Origin: Sulfurivirga caldicuralii
Lineage (GTDB): Bacteria; Pseudomonadota; Gammaproteobacteria; Thiomicrospirales; Thiomicrospiraceae
Direction of reading: 5' to 3'
Length of the DNA stretch: 64,000 nucleotides
Assembly (NCBI RefSeq): GCF_900141795.1
Contig: NZ_FSRE01000004.1
Span: 1-64,000, forward strand
Shown piece by piece: positions 54,855-64,000 of the stretch. The translations under genes were made by a program, and so were the position numbers. How positions within the stretch are numbered: position 1 is the first letter of the stretch; each line of letters starts with the position of its first letter. The notes below the pieces were generated by a model, which saw only the letters and a list, made by a program, of their open reading frames with translations, made no database searches and had not been told where the DNA came from.

Positions 54855-56498
54855 TCAATCTTCCTGTTCGATCTTACGGGTGATGTACCACTGCTGCGCA
54901 ACGGTGAGGATATTGTTCACCACCCAGTAGAGCACAAGACCGGACGGGAACCACAGGAAGAAAATGGTGAAGATGAATGGCATCAGCTGCATCACCTTCT
55001 GCTGGGTTTCGTCCATCATGGCAGTGGGGTTCAGCTTCATCTGCAGCCACATGCTGATGCCCATGATCACCGGCAGGATGTAGTAGGGATCCGGTGCGGA
55101 CAGATCCTGAATCCAACCCAGCCACGGCGCCTGACGCAGTTCCACCGAGTAGAGCAGCACCCAGTAGAGGGCGATGAACACCGGCATCTGCACCAGTATG
55201 GGCAGACAGCCGCCCATGGGGTTGATCTTCTCTTCCTTGTACAGCTGCATCAGCTTCTGCTGGAACAGCTGCTTATCGTCGCCGTAGTTTTCCTTCAGCT
55301 GCTGTAGCTTGGGCTGGAACTTGCGCAACCGCGCCATGGAGCGGTAGCTGGTTTCCGATAGCTTGTAAAAGGCCAGCTTGATCAGCACCACCAGCAGGAT
55401 GATGGACCAGCCCCAGTTACCCACCACGCTGTGGATCGCCTTCAGCACCCAGAAGATGGGTTCTGCCAGCCAGGTGAGCATGCCGAAGTCCTTGGTCAGC
55501 TCAAGACCTTCCGCCAGCGGCGCCAGGTTCTCTTCGATAACGGGGCCCACATAGTAGGTATGGCTGAACTGCACACTGCCATTCACCGGCGCCTGCTTCA
55601 GCGGGCCCACCACACCGGCCACGTAAATATCGTTGGCCAGCGGCTTGGCGTAGTAGGTATTGATCGCCTGCTGATCCGGCACCACCGCAGAGAGGAAATA
55701 GTGCTGGATCATGGCCACCCAGCCGCCCTGCGCCTGTTTGGCGGTCACGGGCTGCTTGAGCAGATCGTCAAAGGAAACCTTGTGATACTTGTTTTCCGGA
55801 TCGTAGAAGGCGGGGCCGGTATAGGTCCAGATCAGACGGCTCTTGTTGGGCTCGTAGCGATTGCGCTTGAGCTGACTGTAGAGCGAGCCCTGCCATGGCC
55901 TGGCAGTATGGTTCTCCACCGTATAGGTGACAGTCAGGTCGTAGTGGCCCTTCTTCAGGGTATAGACCTTGGTGACCTTGAGGCCATTGCCTTCCCACAC
56001 GAACGGCACCTGCAGGGTGTCGCCCTGCAGCGTGTAGTCCTTCTTGAGCGTGCGCCAGGTCATCTTGTGCGTGGGCGCAGGCGCGTCCTTGTCCGGCGTG
56101 GTCAGACCATTCTGCAGAATGTGGAACAGCGGCCCGCTGTCGGACATGAGCAAAAACGGCTTGTCCTTCTCCTCGCTGCTGTGCGCGTACTTGAGCAGCT
56201 TGACGACACGCAGATCGCCGCCCTTGAGGTCGAATTCCATGTCGAGCACATCGGTTTTCACGTGCACGCGGCCCGCACTTTCGGCACCAGCCTGTACGCT
56301 AGGTGCGTCTGCCTGCACCGCACCACCGTTGCCACTGCCTGTGGGCACGGCACCCGCCTGCGAAGCAGCCGGCACATCCTGCTGCATCTGAGCAGCGGGC
56401 TGAGCGGGCGGCTTGGGTGCAGTGAACTTCATCCACTCCATCCAGATCCACATCAGGGTAAAGGCGAGCGCGATCCACCAAAGGGCTCGGGTATTCAT
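54855..56498 (-). CDS. yidC: Membrane protein insertase YidC
   Basis: 547 residues, E. coli-type long form. An N-terminal membrane helix, a linker rich in Pro/Ala/Gln, the large periplasmic domain (about 70-340), then five membrane helices with the cytoplasmic hairpin and MGGCLPILVQMPVF. Inserts proteins such as the ATP synthase c subunit. Start overlaps the rnpA stop by 4 nt; there is no yidD between them. Confidence 0.97.
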   Translation of the reverse strand: MNTRALWWIALAFTLMWIWMEWMKFTAPKPPAQPAAQMQQDVPAASQAGAVPTGSGNGGAVQADAPSVQAGAESAGRVHVKTDVLDMEFDLKGGDLRVVKLLKYAHSSEEKDKPFLLMSDSGPLFHILQNGLTTPDKDAPAPTHKMTWRTLKKDYTLQGDTLQVPFVWEGNGLKVTKVYTLKKGHYDLTVTYTVENHTARPWQGSLYSQLKRNRYEPNKSRLIWTYTGPAFYDPENKYHKVSFDDLLKQPVTAKQAQGGWVAMIQHYFLSAVVPDQQAINTYYAKPLANDIYVAGVVGPLKQAPVNGSVQFSHTYYVGPVIEENLAPLAEGLELTKDFGMLTWLAEPIFWVLKAIHSVVGNWGWSIILLVVLIKLAFYKLSETSYRSMARLRKFQPKLQQLKENYGDDKQLFQQKLMQLYKEEKINPMGGCLPILVQMPVFIALYWVLLYSVELRQAPWLGWIQDLSAPDPYYILPVIMGISMWLQMKLNPTAMMDETQQKVMQLMPFIFTIFFLWFPSGLVLYWVVNNILTVAQQWYITRKIEQED

Positions 56499-56980
56499 TG
56501 CGTGTCCTTCGTCTGAAAATGTTTTCGTATCTTGCGCACCAGATGCTCGAAGCTGCGCACCAGCGTGGCGTTATCCACGTCGGCGACCCCCTGCCGGGCC
56601 AAAATCACAATATCATAGCCCACCAGTGCCCGCTTCTGCTTGCGAAAGCACTCGCGCGCAATGCGCTTGATGCGGTTGCGGTCGTGGGCCTTGCCGGCCT
56701 GCTTGCGGGCGATGGCCAGCCCCATGCGCGGAATCGGCAGGCCGTTTTCGCGCACCAGAAAGGTCCAGTGCCGGTTGGCAAAGCGGGTGGCATTGGCAAA
56801 GACGTGGCGAAACTCGCCGGGCTTGCGCAAGCGCAGCGCCTTGGGAAAGGTTTCGCCGGCAAGCAGGGCATCATAATCAAGCAAGCCGGAAGCGCACTCT
56901 GCAGTCTGGGACTGCGCTGCCTGGGCAGCTGAGGCGTCTTCCGGCTTGTCTGGAGAATCAGCGTTCTGGCGTGATGCCAT
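56495..56980 (-). CDS. rnpA: Ribonuclease P protein component
   Basis: 161 residues from ATG 56980. The RnpA core starts only around residue 45 (FPKALRLRKPGEFRHVF) and includes the RNA-binding RNRIKRIARECFR motif. The N-terminal extension, rich in Ala/Gln/Asp/Ser, is unusual, since most RnpA proteins are about 115-125 residues. No internal ATG or GTG with a good ribosome binding site near the core was seen, so the extension is probably real. Confidence 0.9.
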   Translation of the reverse strand: MASRQNADSPDKPEDASAAQAAQSQTAECASGLLDYDALLAGETFPKALRLRKPGEFRHVFANATRFANRHWTFLVRENGLPIPRMGLAIARKQAGKAHDRNRIKRIARECFRKQKRALVGYDIVILARQGVADVDNATLVRSFEHLVRKIRKHFQTKDTQ

Positions 56981-56995
56981 CAAGGCTGGTTCGAC

Positions 56996-57133
<138 letters not shown>

Positions 57134-57177
57134 TTAAATCCTTGTCTGTCTGCAGATCAAATTCGGGGAAAAGCGGA

Positions 57178-57205
57178 ATGATACCCAAATGCCGCCAAAA
57201 AGCAA
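57178..57205 (-). promoter_or_regulatory. Promoter of rpmH-rnpA-yidC
   Basis: On the minus strand TTGCTT (57205-57200) and TATCAT (57183-57178) are 16 nt apart, predicting a start about 40 nt before rpmH. Confidence 0.6.
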
Positions 57206-57279
57206 GCACTTACCTACTTTTTACCCGACGACATATGTCACTTCCGGCCCGAGTTATCCGTGATCCGCTGCACCGATAC

Positions 57280-57302
57280 AAAAAACCCCGCACGGGGCGG
57301 GG
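57280..57302 (-). terminator. Intrinsic terminator of the rhodanese gene
   Basis: CCCCGC (57286-57291) pairs with GCGGGG (57297-57302) around ACGGG, followed on the minus strand by six T (57285-57280). It begins 27 nt after the stop codon. Confidence 0.9.
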
Positions 57303-57329
57303 CTGCCAAATGGCGGATTCAGCTGGCGA

Positions 57330-58244
57330 TCAGTTTTCCAGCTTGAAGGCCACGGTCGGCTTTTTCTTCAGCGTCCAGATGTTCATGGAACCGTCGTAGA
57401 GCTTGACGTCCTTGTTGCCCAGGATCTCATGCAGGATGAACCAGCTGCCTGCAGCCAGATGGCCGGAGTTGCAGTAGGTGATGGCTGGCTTGGCAGGATC
57501 GATATTCAGCGCCTGAGCCGCCTTCTTGTAAGTGTCTGCATCGAAGAACTTGGAGGACTTGCCCGGGGTGAACACCGTCAGCGGGAAAATCTTCGCACCG
57601 GGGATATGACCCGGGGCAAACACGTAGTTCTTGTGCCAGGTACCCAGATACTGCCCCATGTCGCGGTTGTCCAGAATCTGGGTGCCGTTCTTCATCGCCG
57701 CTTCCACGTCTGCGCTCTTGGCGATCAGATCGGTGCGCGGCTTGCCCGCCTTCCAATTGCCCGGCTTGGCTGCAACCGCCTTCACCGCTTTCTTGTTGTA
57801 GGGCAGCTTGGCCTTGGCCCACACCATTTCACCACCATTCAGGATGGTGACATTGTCATGGCCGAAGTACTTGAACTGCCAGTAGAGACGTGCCGCATTG
57901 GACGCGTCGGACGCCCCCTTGCCGGCATCCACAATCACGACGGCGTCACCTTTGTTCACGCCCGCAGCCTGCACCAGCTTTTCGAACTGCTCGGCGCTCG
58001 GCACCAGACCCTTGCCCTTGACACCCTCTTCCATGCGCTTGACGCGCATTTTTTTGCTGTCGAACGCAACGGCACCGGGGATATTGGCCTTGTCGCTCTT
58101 CTTGGTCAGCTCCAGAATCTTCACTTCACCCTTGTGGGCATTCACCCACGCCGGATCCACCAGCGGGCCGGGCACGTTCAGCGCATAGGCATTGCCTGCA
58201 GCAAACACAGCCGCTAGACCGATTGACTTCCACATCATCTTCAT
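57330..58244 (-). CDS. Periplasmic tandem-rhodanese thiosulfate sulfurtransferase
   Basis: 304 residues from ATG 58244, preceded by AGGAG. A signal peptide (MKMMWKSIGLAAVFAAGNAYA) is followed by two rhodanese domains: an inactive one (about 25-150, no Cys in VIVDAGKGASD) and an active one (about 170-300) with loop YCNSGHLAAG and catalytic Cys near residue 265. It would move sulfane sulfur from thiosulfate to cyanide or another thiophile. Export suggests use of sulfur compounds in the periplasm. It is monocistronic, with its own promoter and terminator. Confidence 0.88.
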   Translation of the reverse strand: MKMMWKSIGLAAVFAAGNAYALNVPGPLVDPAWVNAHKGEVKILELTKKSDKANIPGAVAFDSKKMRVKRMEEGVKGKGLVPSAEQFEKLVQAAGVNKGDAVVIVDAGKGASDASNAARLYWQFKYFGHDNVTILNGGEMVWAKAKLPYNKKAVKAVAAKPGNWKAGKPRTDLIAKSADVEAAMKNGTQILDNRDMGQYLGTWHKNYVFAPGHIPGAKIFPLTVFTPGKSSKFFDADTYKKAAQALNIDPAKPAITYCNSGHLAAGSWFILHEILGNKDVKLYDGSMNIWTLKKKPTVAFKLEN

Positions 58245-58288
58245 GAGGTAACTCCTGTTGCTTGAATTTGATTGATACTCGCAAATTG

Positions 58289-58318
58289 ATTGTAGCGAGC
58301 GGATATAACAGTAAACAA
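58289..58318 (-). promoter_or_regulatory. Promoter of the rhodanese gene
   Basis: On the minus strand TTGTTT (58318-58313) and TACAAT (58294-58289) are 18 nt apart in an AT-rich spacer, about 45 nt before the start codon. Confidence 0.5.
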
Positions 58319-58347
58319 TAAAATACTTATATGCAAAATAAACAAAA

Positions 58348-59659
<1,312 letters not shown>

Positions 59660-59683
59660 CTAAAATCGCATTAGTATTAGTAC

Positions 59684-59943
59684 AGGCACCGCCGTAAAGC
59701 CTCTAAACGGTCGCGACAGTGATGATTCCGATTCAAGTCAAGGCGCATCGAGCGTGGCATGGTCATTCCATGCGAGCGAGATGTAACACCGCATTGAGCC
59801 GGAATCACCCTGTCCCTGCTGGTTGCGGCGCAATGGCCGGCTCACGCCCCGCCCTGTCGCCACCACAGGTGGCGCTTGCTGCCCGCATCGGATGCGATTG
59901 CGCCGGCAACGCGAGTGCATTCAGAGGTTTTGCGGCGGTGTCT
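59684..59943. repeat. MITE-like palindromic element A (260 bp)
   Basis: Ends are 21-bp inverted repeats with 18 matches: AGGCACCGCCGTAAAGCCTC from 59684, and AGAGGTTTTGCGGCGGTGTC from 59923. Inside lie CGGTCGCGACAGTG, a head-to-head inverted segment around 59750-59780, and a perfect hairpin CGCCACC-ACA-GGTGGCG. It fills the hemF-M48 lipoprotein gap; no gene is supported here. Confidence 0.7.
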
Positions 59944-59965
59944 CAAATTGTAGAGGGGTTTTGCC

Positions 59966-60835
59966 ATGGCCACCAAGGGGGGTCCCCGACTTTTTCGCGG
60001 CCATGTTTTTGCCGCGCTGAAAAATGCCCTGCTGGGCGGCACGCTGGGGCTGTTTCTGGGCCTGAGCGGCTGCGCCACGGTCAAGACCACGCAAAGCGGC
60101 GCCGTGGGCGTGCAGCGCAGCCAGTTGATGCTGGTGTCCGAGCAGGAACTGGAAAAAGCCGCACAGCAGTCCTATGCGCAGGTGCTGGAAAAGGCCCGCA
60201 AGGCGGGCAAGCTGGATACCGACCCCGCCATGGTGGCACGGGTGCGCCGTATCGTGCAGCGACTGATCCCGCAGACCCGTGTCTTCCGCCCGGATGCACC
60301 GCGCTGGCGCTGGAAAGTGCACGTGATCGATTCGGACGAACTCAACGCCTGGTGCATGCCCGGCGGCAAGATCGTAGTCTATTCCGGCCTGATCAAAAAG
60401 CTCAGGCTGACCGACGACGAGCTGGCTGCCATTCTCGGCCACGAAATCGCCCACGCTTTGCGTGAACACGCCCGCGAACGCACCAGCCAGGCACTGGCGG
60501 CCAATCTGGCACTGGATCTGGGTGCTGCCTTTCTGGGTCTGGACAGTGGTTCGCGCCAGCTGGCCGGCACCCTGTATCAGGTCACCGTCGGGCTGCCGTT
60601 CAGCCGCCTGCACGAGCAGGAGGCGGACCGCATCGGCGTGGAGCTGGCGGCACGGGCGGGCTACGATCCCTATGCGGCCGTGCGTGTATGGGAAAAGATG
60701 ACGCGCCTCAGCAAGCGCAATCCGCCCGAGTGGCTCAGCACCCATCCCAGCCACACCAGCCGCATCAAGGACCTGAAAAAGTACGCGGCGAAGGTTTATC
60801 CACTGTATTTGCAAGCGAAAGGATTGAAAAGCTGA
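59966..60835 (+). CDS. M48-family metalloprotease lipoprotein (LoiP/YcaL-like)
   Basis: 289 residues. Lipobox at LFLGLSGCAT, so the mature protein is membrane-anchored in the periplasm. Zinc-binding HEIAH with the third ligand in EQEADRIGVE. Family members degrade misfolded outer-membrane proteins. The start (ATG 59966 after AGAGGGG) lies 22 nt beyond repeat element A. Codons 4-10 are made of the dispersed 19-mer (59977-59995), so the signal-peptide n-region (ATKGGPRLFRGH) seems derived from repeat DNA. Confidence 0.88.
   Translation: MATKGGPRLFRGHVFAALKNALLGGTLGLFLGLSGCATVKTTQSGAVGVQRSQLMLVSEQELEKAAQQSYAQVLEKARKAGKLDTDPAMVARVRRIVQRLIPQTRVFRPDAPRWRWKVHVIDSDELNAWCMPGGKIVVYSGLIKKLRLTDDELAAILGHEIAHALREHARERTSQALAANLALDLGAAFLGLDSGSRQLAGTLYQVTVGLPFSRLHEQEADRIGVELAARAGYDPYAAVRVWEKMTRLSKRNPPEWLSTHPSHTSRIKDLKKYAAKVYPLYLQAKGLKS
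59977..59995 (+). repeat. Dispersed 19-mer repeat, copy 4 (start of the M48 gene)
   Basis: GGGGGGTCCCCGACTTTTT within codons 4-10 of the M48 lipoprotein gene, 34 nt beyond the end of MITE-like element A. Confidence 0.85.
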
Positions 60836-60857
60836 ATCCATGCCTCCATAACTTGTA

Positions 60858-60953
60858 AGGCACCCCCGCAAAACCTTTGAACGGTCGCGACAGTGGCGAT
60901 TCTGGTTCAAAGCAAGGCGTGGCGAGCGCATGCAGAGGTTTTGCGGGGTGCCT
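60858..60953. repeat. MITE-like palindromic element B (96 bp)
   Basis: AGGCACCCCCGCAAAACC from 60858 and AGGTTTTGCGGGGTGCCT ending at 60953 are inverted repeats. The interior shares CGGTCGCGACAGTG and the following 35 bp with element A, while about 160 bp present in A is missing. Together the elements bracket the M48 gene. Confidence 0.75.
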
Positions 60954-60981
60954 AACAAATCAATCCAAAAGGAGGTGCGCC

Positions 60982-61524
60982 ATGCTGTCGGTTTCCATTT
61001 ATCAACTTCTCAACCGTCAGGTCACCGAAGAACAGATCGCAGCCTACAAGTATCTGCAAATGGCTGCGTGGGCGGAAAAGGAGGGCCTCGAAGGCGCCGC
61101 CAGATTCTTCCGCATTCACAGCCAGGAAGAAGAAGCCCATCGCGACCGCCTGTTCGACTATCTGAACGAATGCGACCAGGAAGTCATTCTCGGCGACATC
61201 CCTGCACCGAAACACGACTATGCCCACCTGCTGGAAGTGGTGGAAGCGGCTTACGAACACGAGAAAAACGTGACCCGCATGATCAAGAACATCGCCGAGA
61301 AGAGCTTTGCCGAGCAGGATTTCCAGACCTTCAATTTCATCCAGTGGTTCGTGGCCGAGCAGCACGAGGAAGAGACCCTGTTCATCAAGGTGCTGGACAA
61401 GGCCAAAGTGCTGGGCTACACCGGCCAGAGCAGCGGTGAGGCGCTGTATCTGTTCGACCAGTATCTGGCCCGCGCCCACAACGAGGCCGAAGGCAAGGAA
61501 GATGGCGGCAAAGACAACGCCTGA
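60982..61524 (+). CDS. ftn: Ferritin (non-heme, FtnA-like)
   Basis: 180 residues from ATG 60982, after a perfect AAGGAGG. Four-helix bundle with ferroxidase ligands in EEQIAAYKYLQMAAWAEKEG, SQEEEAHRDRL, EAAYEHEKNV and FVAEQHEEE. No heme-binding Met of bacterioferritin was recognised. Stores iron by oxidising Fe2+. Confidence 0.93.
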   Translation: MLSVSIYQLLNRQVTEEQIAAYKYLQMAAWAEKEGLEGAARFFRIHSQEEEAHRDRLFDYLNECDQEVILGDIPAPKHDYAHLLEVVEAAYEHEKNVTRMIKNIAEKSFAEQDFQTFNFIQWFVAEQHEEETLFIKVLDKAKVLGYTGQSSGEALYLFDQYLARAHNEAEGKEDGGKDNA

Positions 61525-61548
61525 GCCTTCACCATCAATCCCCTTCTC

Positions 61549-61574
61549 AAGCCAGCCCCCGTGCTGGCTTTTTT
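61549..61574 (+). terminator. Intrinsic terminator after ferritin
   Basis: AAGCCAGC and GCTGGCTT pair around CCCCGT, then a run of T to 61574. Lies 25 nt after the ferritin stop. Confidence 0.92.
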
Positions 61575-61611
61575 GCATGCGACAGAAGGTGTCGCACGCC
61601 TTTCGCATCAT

Positions 61612-61641
61612 TTGGAAATGCGCGCGCCCTTTGAGTATAGT
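61612..61641 (+). promoter_or_regulatory. Candidate promoter of recC
   Basis: TTGGAA (61612-61617) and TATAGT (61636-61641) are 18 nt apart. The predicted transcription start falls at or within a nucleotide or two of the recC ATG (61648). Confidence 0.45.
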
Positions 61642-61647
61642 GGCCGC

Positions 61648-64000
61648 ATGCAAACACACCACCTGTTCATCCATACCGGCAACCGCTCCGAACGCCTGCT
61701 CGAAGGGCTGATCAACCTGCTCGAGGCCGCCCCGCCGCTGCCGTTCGAGCGCATTCCATTTCTGATTCAGGGGCGCGGCATGGAGCGCTGGCTGCAGCAG
61801 CGCCTGAGCGAGCATTTCGGCGTCTGGGCCAGCGGCGACTTTCTCTTCCCACAGCACTTTTTTGACCAGCTGGCACAGCAACTGAGCTTGACCCTCTCCA
61901 ACGATGCGCTGGCGCGCGAGTCGGTGCGCTGGCGCATCGAGAAACTGCTGCGCGCGCCCCGTTTTGCCGAGCAGCCGCAGCTGAAGGCCCTGCTGCAGGG
62001 TGACGGCCACGCGCGGCGCCGCTTTCAACTGGCCGAGCAGCTGGCCAACTTGTACGACCAGTATCAGATCAGCCGCATGGACTGGCTGGAAGCCTGGACC
62101 CATGACCAGCAGCCGCAGGAACTGATCGGCAATCCCCATGCCGACTGGCAGAAGGATCTGTGGCGCGCACTGGATCTTAACCCCCATCGCGGCCAGCTGT
62201 GGCAGCGGCTCATCGACCGGCTCGAACAGATCCACACCCCGGACACCCTGCCCACACAGGTGTTTGTGTTTGGCGTCAGTTTCATGCCGCCGCTGATGCT
62301 GCAGGTGCTCAAGGCGCTGAGCCGCCACTGCGCCGTGCATCTGTTCACCCTCTCGCCCAGCGAAGTCTTCTGGAGCGACCTGCCCAGCCGCGCACAGCGC
62401 CTTGCCCTGCTGTCGCAGCCCGACAGTCTGCCGGATCTCGACCATCACCCGCTGCTGCTGGCGCTGGGGCGCCAGGGCGCGCACTTTCAGCATCTGTTGC
62501 TGGAAGAAGAGAGCGCCCTGCATCAGGACACCCCCTATTTCGCCACAGCACCCGAACAGACCCTGCTTGGCCATATTCAGAACGACCTGCGCCACAATGC
62601 GATCACGCCGCTGCCGGACGGGACGCAGACCAATATCCACTTCCACCGTTGCCACACGCCCCAACGGGAAGTAGAAGTGCTGCGCGACCGCATTGTGGCG
62701 CTGCTGGCCGACAACCCCGAGCTGAGTGCCAACGATATTGTGGTCATGTCGCCGCAGCTGGAGCGCTACCGCCCCTTTATCGAAACGCTATTCGCCGAGC
62801 TGCCCCATACCATCGCCGACCGCACCCTGGCCAACGACGCCCCTGCGCTGCAGCTGCAGGCCGACTGGTTCGCGCTAGCGCAGAGCCGGCTGGAGTGGGA
62901 CGCCGTGTTCGCCTTCCTGCAGCAGGAATGGGTCAGTCAGGCCCTGCATCTTTCGCCCGCCCAGCTGGACACCCTGTATGAAGCACTGGTGGAACAGGGT
63001 CAGGTCCGCTGGGGACTGGACGGCGAAAATCACCGCAACCACTGGCGCAACGGCTTCGACCGCATCCTGTTGGGCGGACTCATGCACGCCCCCGATGCCC
63101 TGTGGCACGACACCGCGCCCATTACCGCACTGGAAGGCCAGTCGCTTCAGCAGCTCTCCCCGCTGCTGGCGCTGTTTGAACAGCTGGAGCACTGGCACGC
63201 GCTCGCCCGCCGCAATGAGGGGCTGCCCATGGCGCAGTGGCTTGAAGAAATCAACCAACTGGCCGACTTCTTCTTTGCCGATCACCCCGAGCGCCTGCCA
63301 CTGGACGACGCGCTGGACCAACTGCAGCAACAGAGCGCGCCGCTGGGCGATACACCCATTACGCTGGATACTCTGGCTGCATGGGCACAAACACTGGGCG
63401 AGGAACGCCGTGCCTCCAGCGGCTTTCTCTCCAACGGCATTACCTTCTGCGATCTGCTGCCCATGCGCGCCATTCCGGTGCGCGTCGCCTTTCTGCTCGG
63501 CATGGACGACCGCACCTATCCACGCCCACGGCCCACGCCCACCTTTAATCTGCTGCAGCAGCATTTCCGAGCCGGCGACCGCGACCTGCGCGCCGAAGAC
63601 CGCTACACCTTCCTTGAACTGCTGCTAGGCGTACGCGAACGGCTAGAGATCTTCTGGCAAGGGCTCAGTGCCGACAAGAACCAGCCGCAACCGCCCGCAC
63701 AGGTGGTGCTGGAACTGATGGACACGCTGCAGAATCACTACGGCGTGGAGTTGGACGTCATCACCAGCCTGCATCCCGCGCAGCCCTTCAGCCCGCGCGC
63801 CTTTTCCAAAGACACGCCGCCACACCGGCGCGGGCGCATGCCCGCCGACTTTGCCGTGTGCGAAGCCCTGCAGGCGCAGCCCGCGCCGCCAGAACCTCTG
63901 TGGCAGCAACCACTTGAGTGGCCCGAGGACACTTTGCCGCTGGAAACGCTGGCGAATGCCCTGGCCAGACCGGTGCACTGGGCGCTGCAGCAGGCCAATA
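61648..64000 (+). CDS. recC: Exodeoxyribonuclease V gamma subunit RecC (3' end outside window)
   Basis: 784 codons inside the window of about 1100 expected. Starts MQTHHLFIHTGNRSERLLEG; contains PFLIQGRGMERWLQQRLSE, VFVFGVSFMPPLML, HFHRCHTPQREVEVLRDRI and LLPMRAIPVRVAFLLGMDD, all typical of RecC. It recognises Chi in the RecBCD helicase-nuclease. recB and recD should follow beyond the edge. No Shine-Dalgarno sequence precedes the ATG. Confidence 0.95.
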   Translation, partial: MQTHHLFIHTGNRSERLLEGLINLLEAAPPLPFERIPFLIQGRGMERWLQQRLSEHFGVWASGDFLFPQHFFDQLAQQLSLTLSNDALARESVRWRIEKLLRAPRFAEQPQLKALLQGDGHARRRFQLAEQLANLYDQYQISRMDWLEAWTHDQQPQELIGNPHADWQKDLWRALDLNPHRGQLWQRLIDRLEQIHTPDTLPTQVFVFGVSFMPPLMLQVLKALSRHCAVHLFTLSPSEVFWSDLPSRAQRLALLSQPDSLPDLDHHPLLLALGRQGAHFQHLLLEEESALHQDTPYFATAPEQTLLGHIQNDLRHNAITPLPDGTQTNIHFHRCHTPQREVEVLRDRIVALLADNPELSANDIVVMSPQLERYRPFIETLFAELPHTIADRTLANDAPALQLQADWFALAQSRLEWDAVFAFLQQEWVSQALHLSPAQLDTLYEALVEQGQVRWGLDGENHRNHWRNGFDRILLGGLMHAPDALWHDTAPITALEGQSLQQLSPLLALFEQLEHWHALARRNEGLPMAQWLEEINQLADFFFADHPERLPLDDALDQLQQQSAPLGDTPITLDTLAAWAQTLGEERRASSGFLSNGITFCDLLPMRAIPVRVAFLLGMDDRTYPRPRPTPTFNLLQQHFRAGDRDLRAEDRYTFLELLLGVRERLEIFWQGLSADKNQPQPPAQVVLELMDTLQNHYGVELDVITSLHPAQPFSPRAFSKDTPPHRRGRMPADFAVCEALQAQPAPPEPLWQQPLEWPEDTLPLETLANALARPVHWALQQAN

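Noticed and set aside
57254-57262. TTATCCGTG as a DnaA box marking oriC near rpmH
   Set aside because: A single 7-of-9 match, with no cluster of boxes or AT-rich unwinding element around it.

Overview
This 64 kb window is a stretch of a GC-rich gammaproteobacterial chromosome. The evidence is a canonical rpmH-rnpA-yidC / mnmE / mnmG-rsmG-parA-parB / atp / glmU order, ubiquinone genes (ubiA, ubiC), recC, hemF, a type II (long) queF, cobalamin-dependent metH, Wzm/Wzt-type glycan export genes and a cyclic AMP receptor with an E. coli-like recognition helix. A periplasmic rhodanese and a full molybdenum-cofactor set would fit a sulfur-oxidising relative, but I cannot name the genus.

Layout. (1) 1-15.4 kb, minus strand: a cell-surface island. 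A class III adenylate cyclase is followed by six glycan genes (phosphoglycosyltransferase, two GlfT-like glycosyltransferases, ABC permease, acyltransferase-like protein, ABC ATPase). The seven genes are joined by six consecutive 4-nt start/stop overlaps. A FecR-domain protein, a probable outer-membrane barrel protein and a giant repetitive S-layer/RTX-like protein, cut by the window edge, come next. (2) 15.4-20.6 kb: crp, divergent from the cyclase, then metH and a Uma2-family gene. (3) 20.6-25 kb: molybdenum cofactor genes moaC, moeA, moaE, moaD, moaA and, divergently, mobA. (4) 25-27.5 kb: comF, a cation-diffusion-facilitator and an SDR gene. (5) 27.5-34.7 kb: bioB-bioF-bioH, carrying a decayed parDE fragment and an intact StbDE/RelBE-type toxin-antitoxin pair, then ridA-recG-ubiC and an unknown gene. 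(6) 34.7-36 kb: a graveyard of IS3, IS256 and IS30 fragments. (7) 36-46 kb: ubiA, a small unknown gene, glmU and the complete ATP synthase operon. (8) 46-57.1 kb: parB, parA, rsmG, mnmG, queF, a PAS-GGDEF-EAL protein, mnmE, yidC, rnpA and rpmH; no dnaA lies beside rpmH. (9) 57.2-64 kb: periplasmic rhodanese, hslR, hemF, an M48 lipoprotein flanked by two palindromic MITE-like repeats, ferritin and a partial recC.

The most interesting proposal is a self-contained cAMP surface regulon. The cyclase and crp are back to back. CRP-type sites (one a perfect TGTGA-N6-TCACA, one with a single mismatch) lie at almost the same distance from candidate -10 boxes, in front of the FecR gene and the S-layer-like gene. 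A second unexplained signal is an exact 19-mer, GGGGGGTCCCCGACTTTTT, found at four distant places, including inside ubiC and inside the first codons of the M48 lipoprotein.

No tRNA, rRNA or CRISPR array was seen. All coordinates and motifs were read by eye; family assignments rest on recognised motifs, not on searches.
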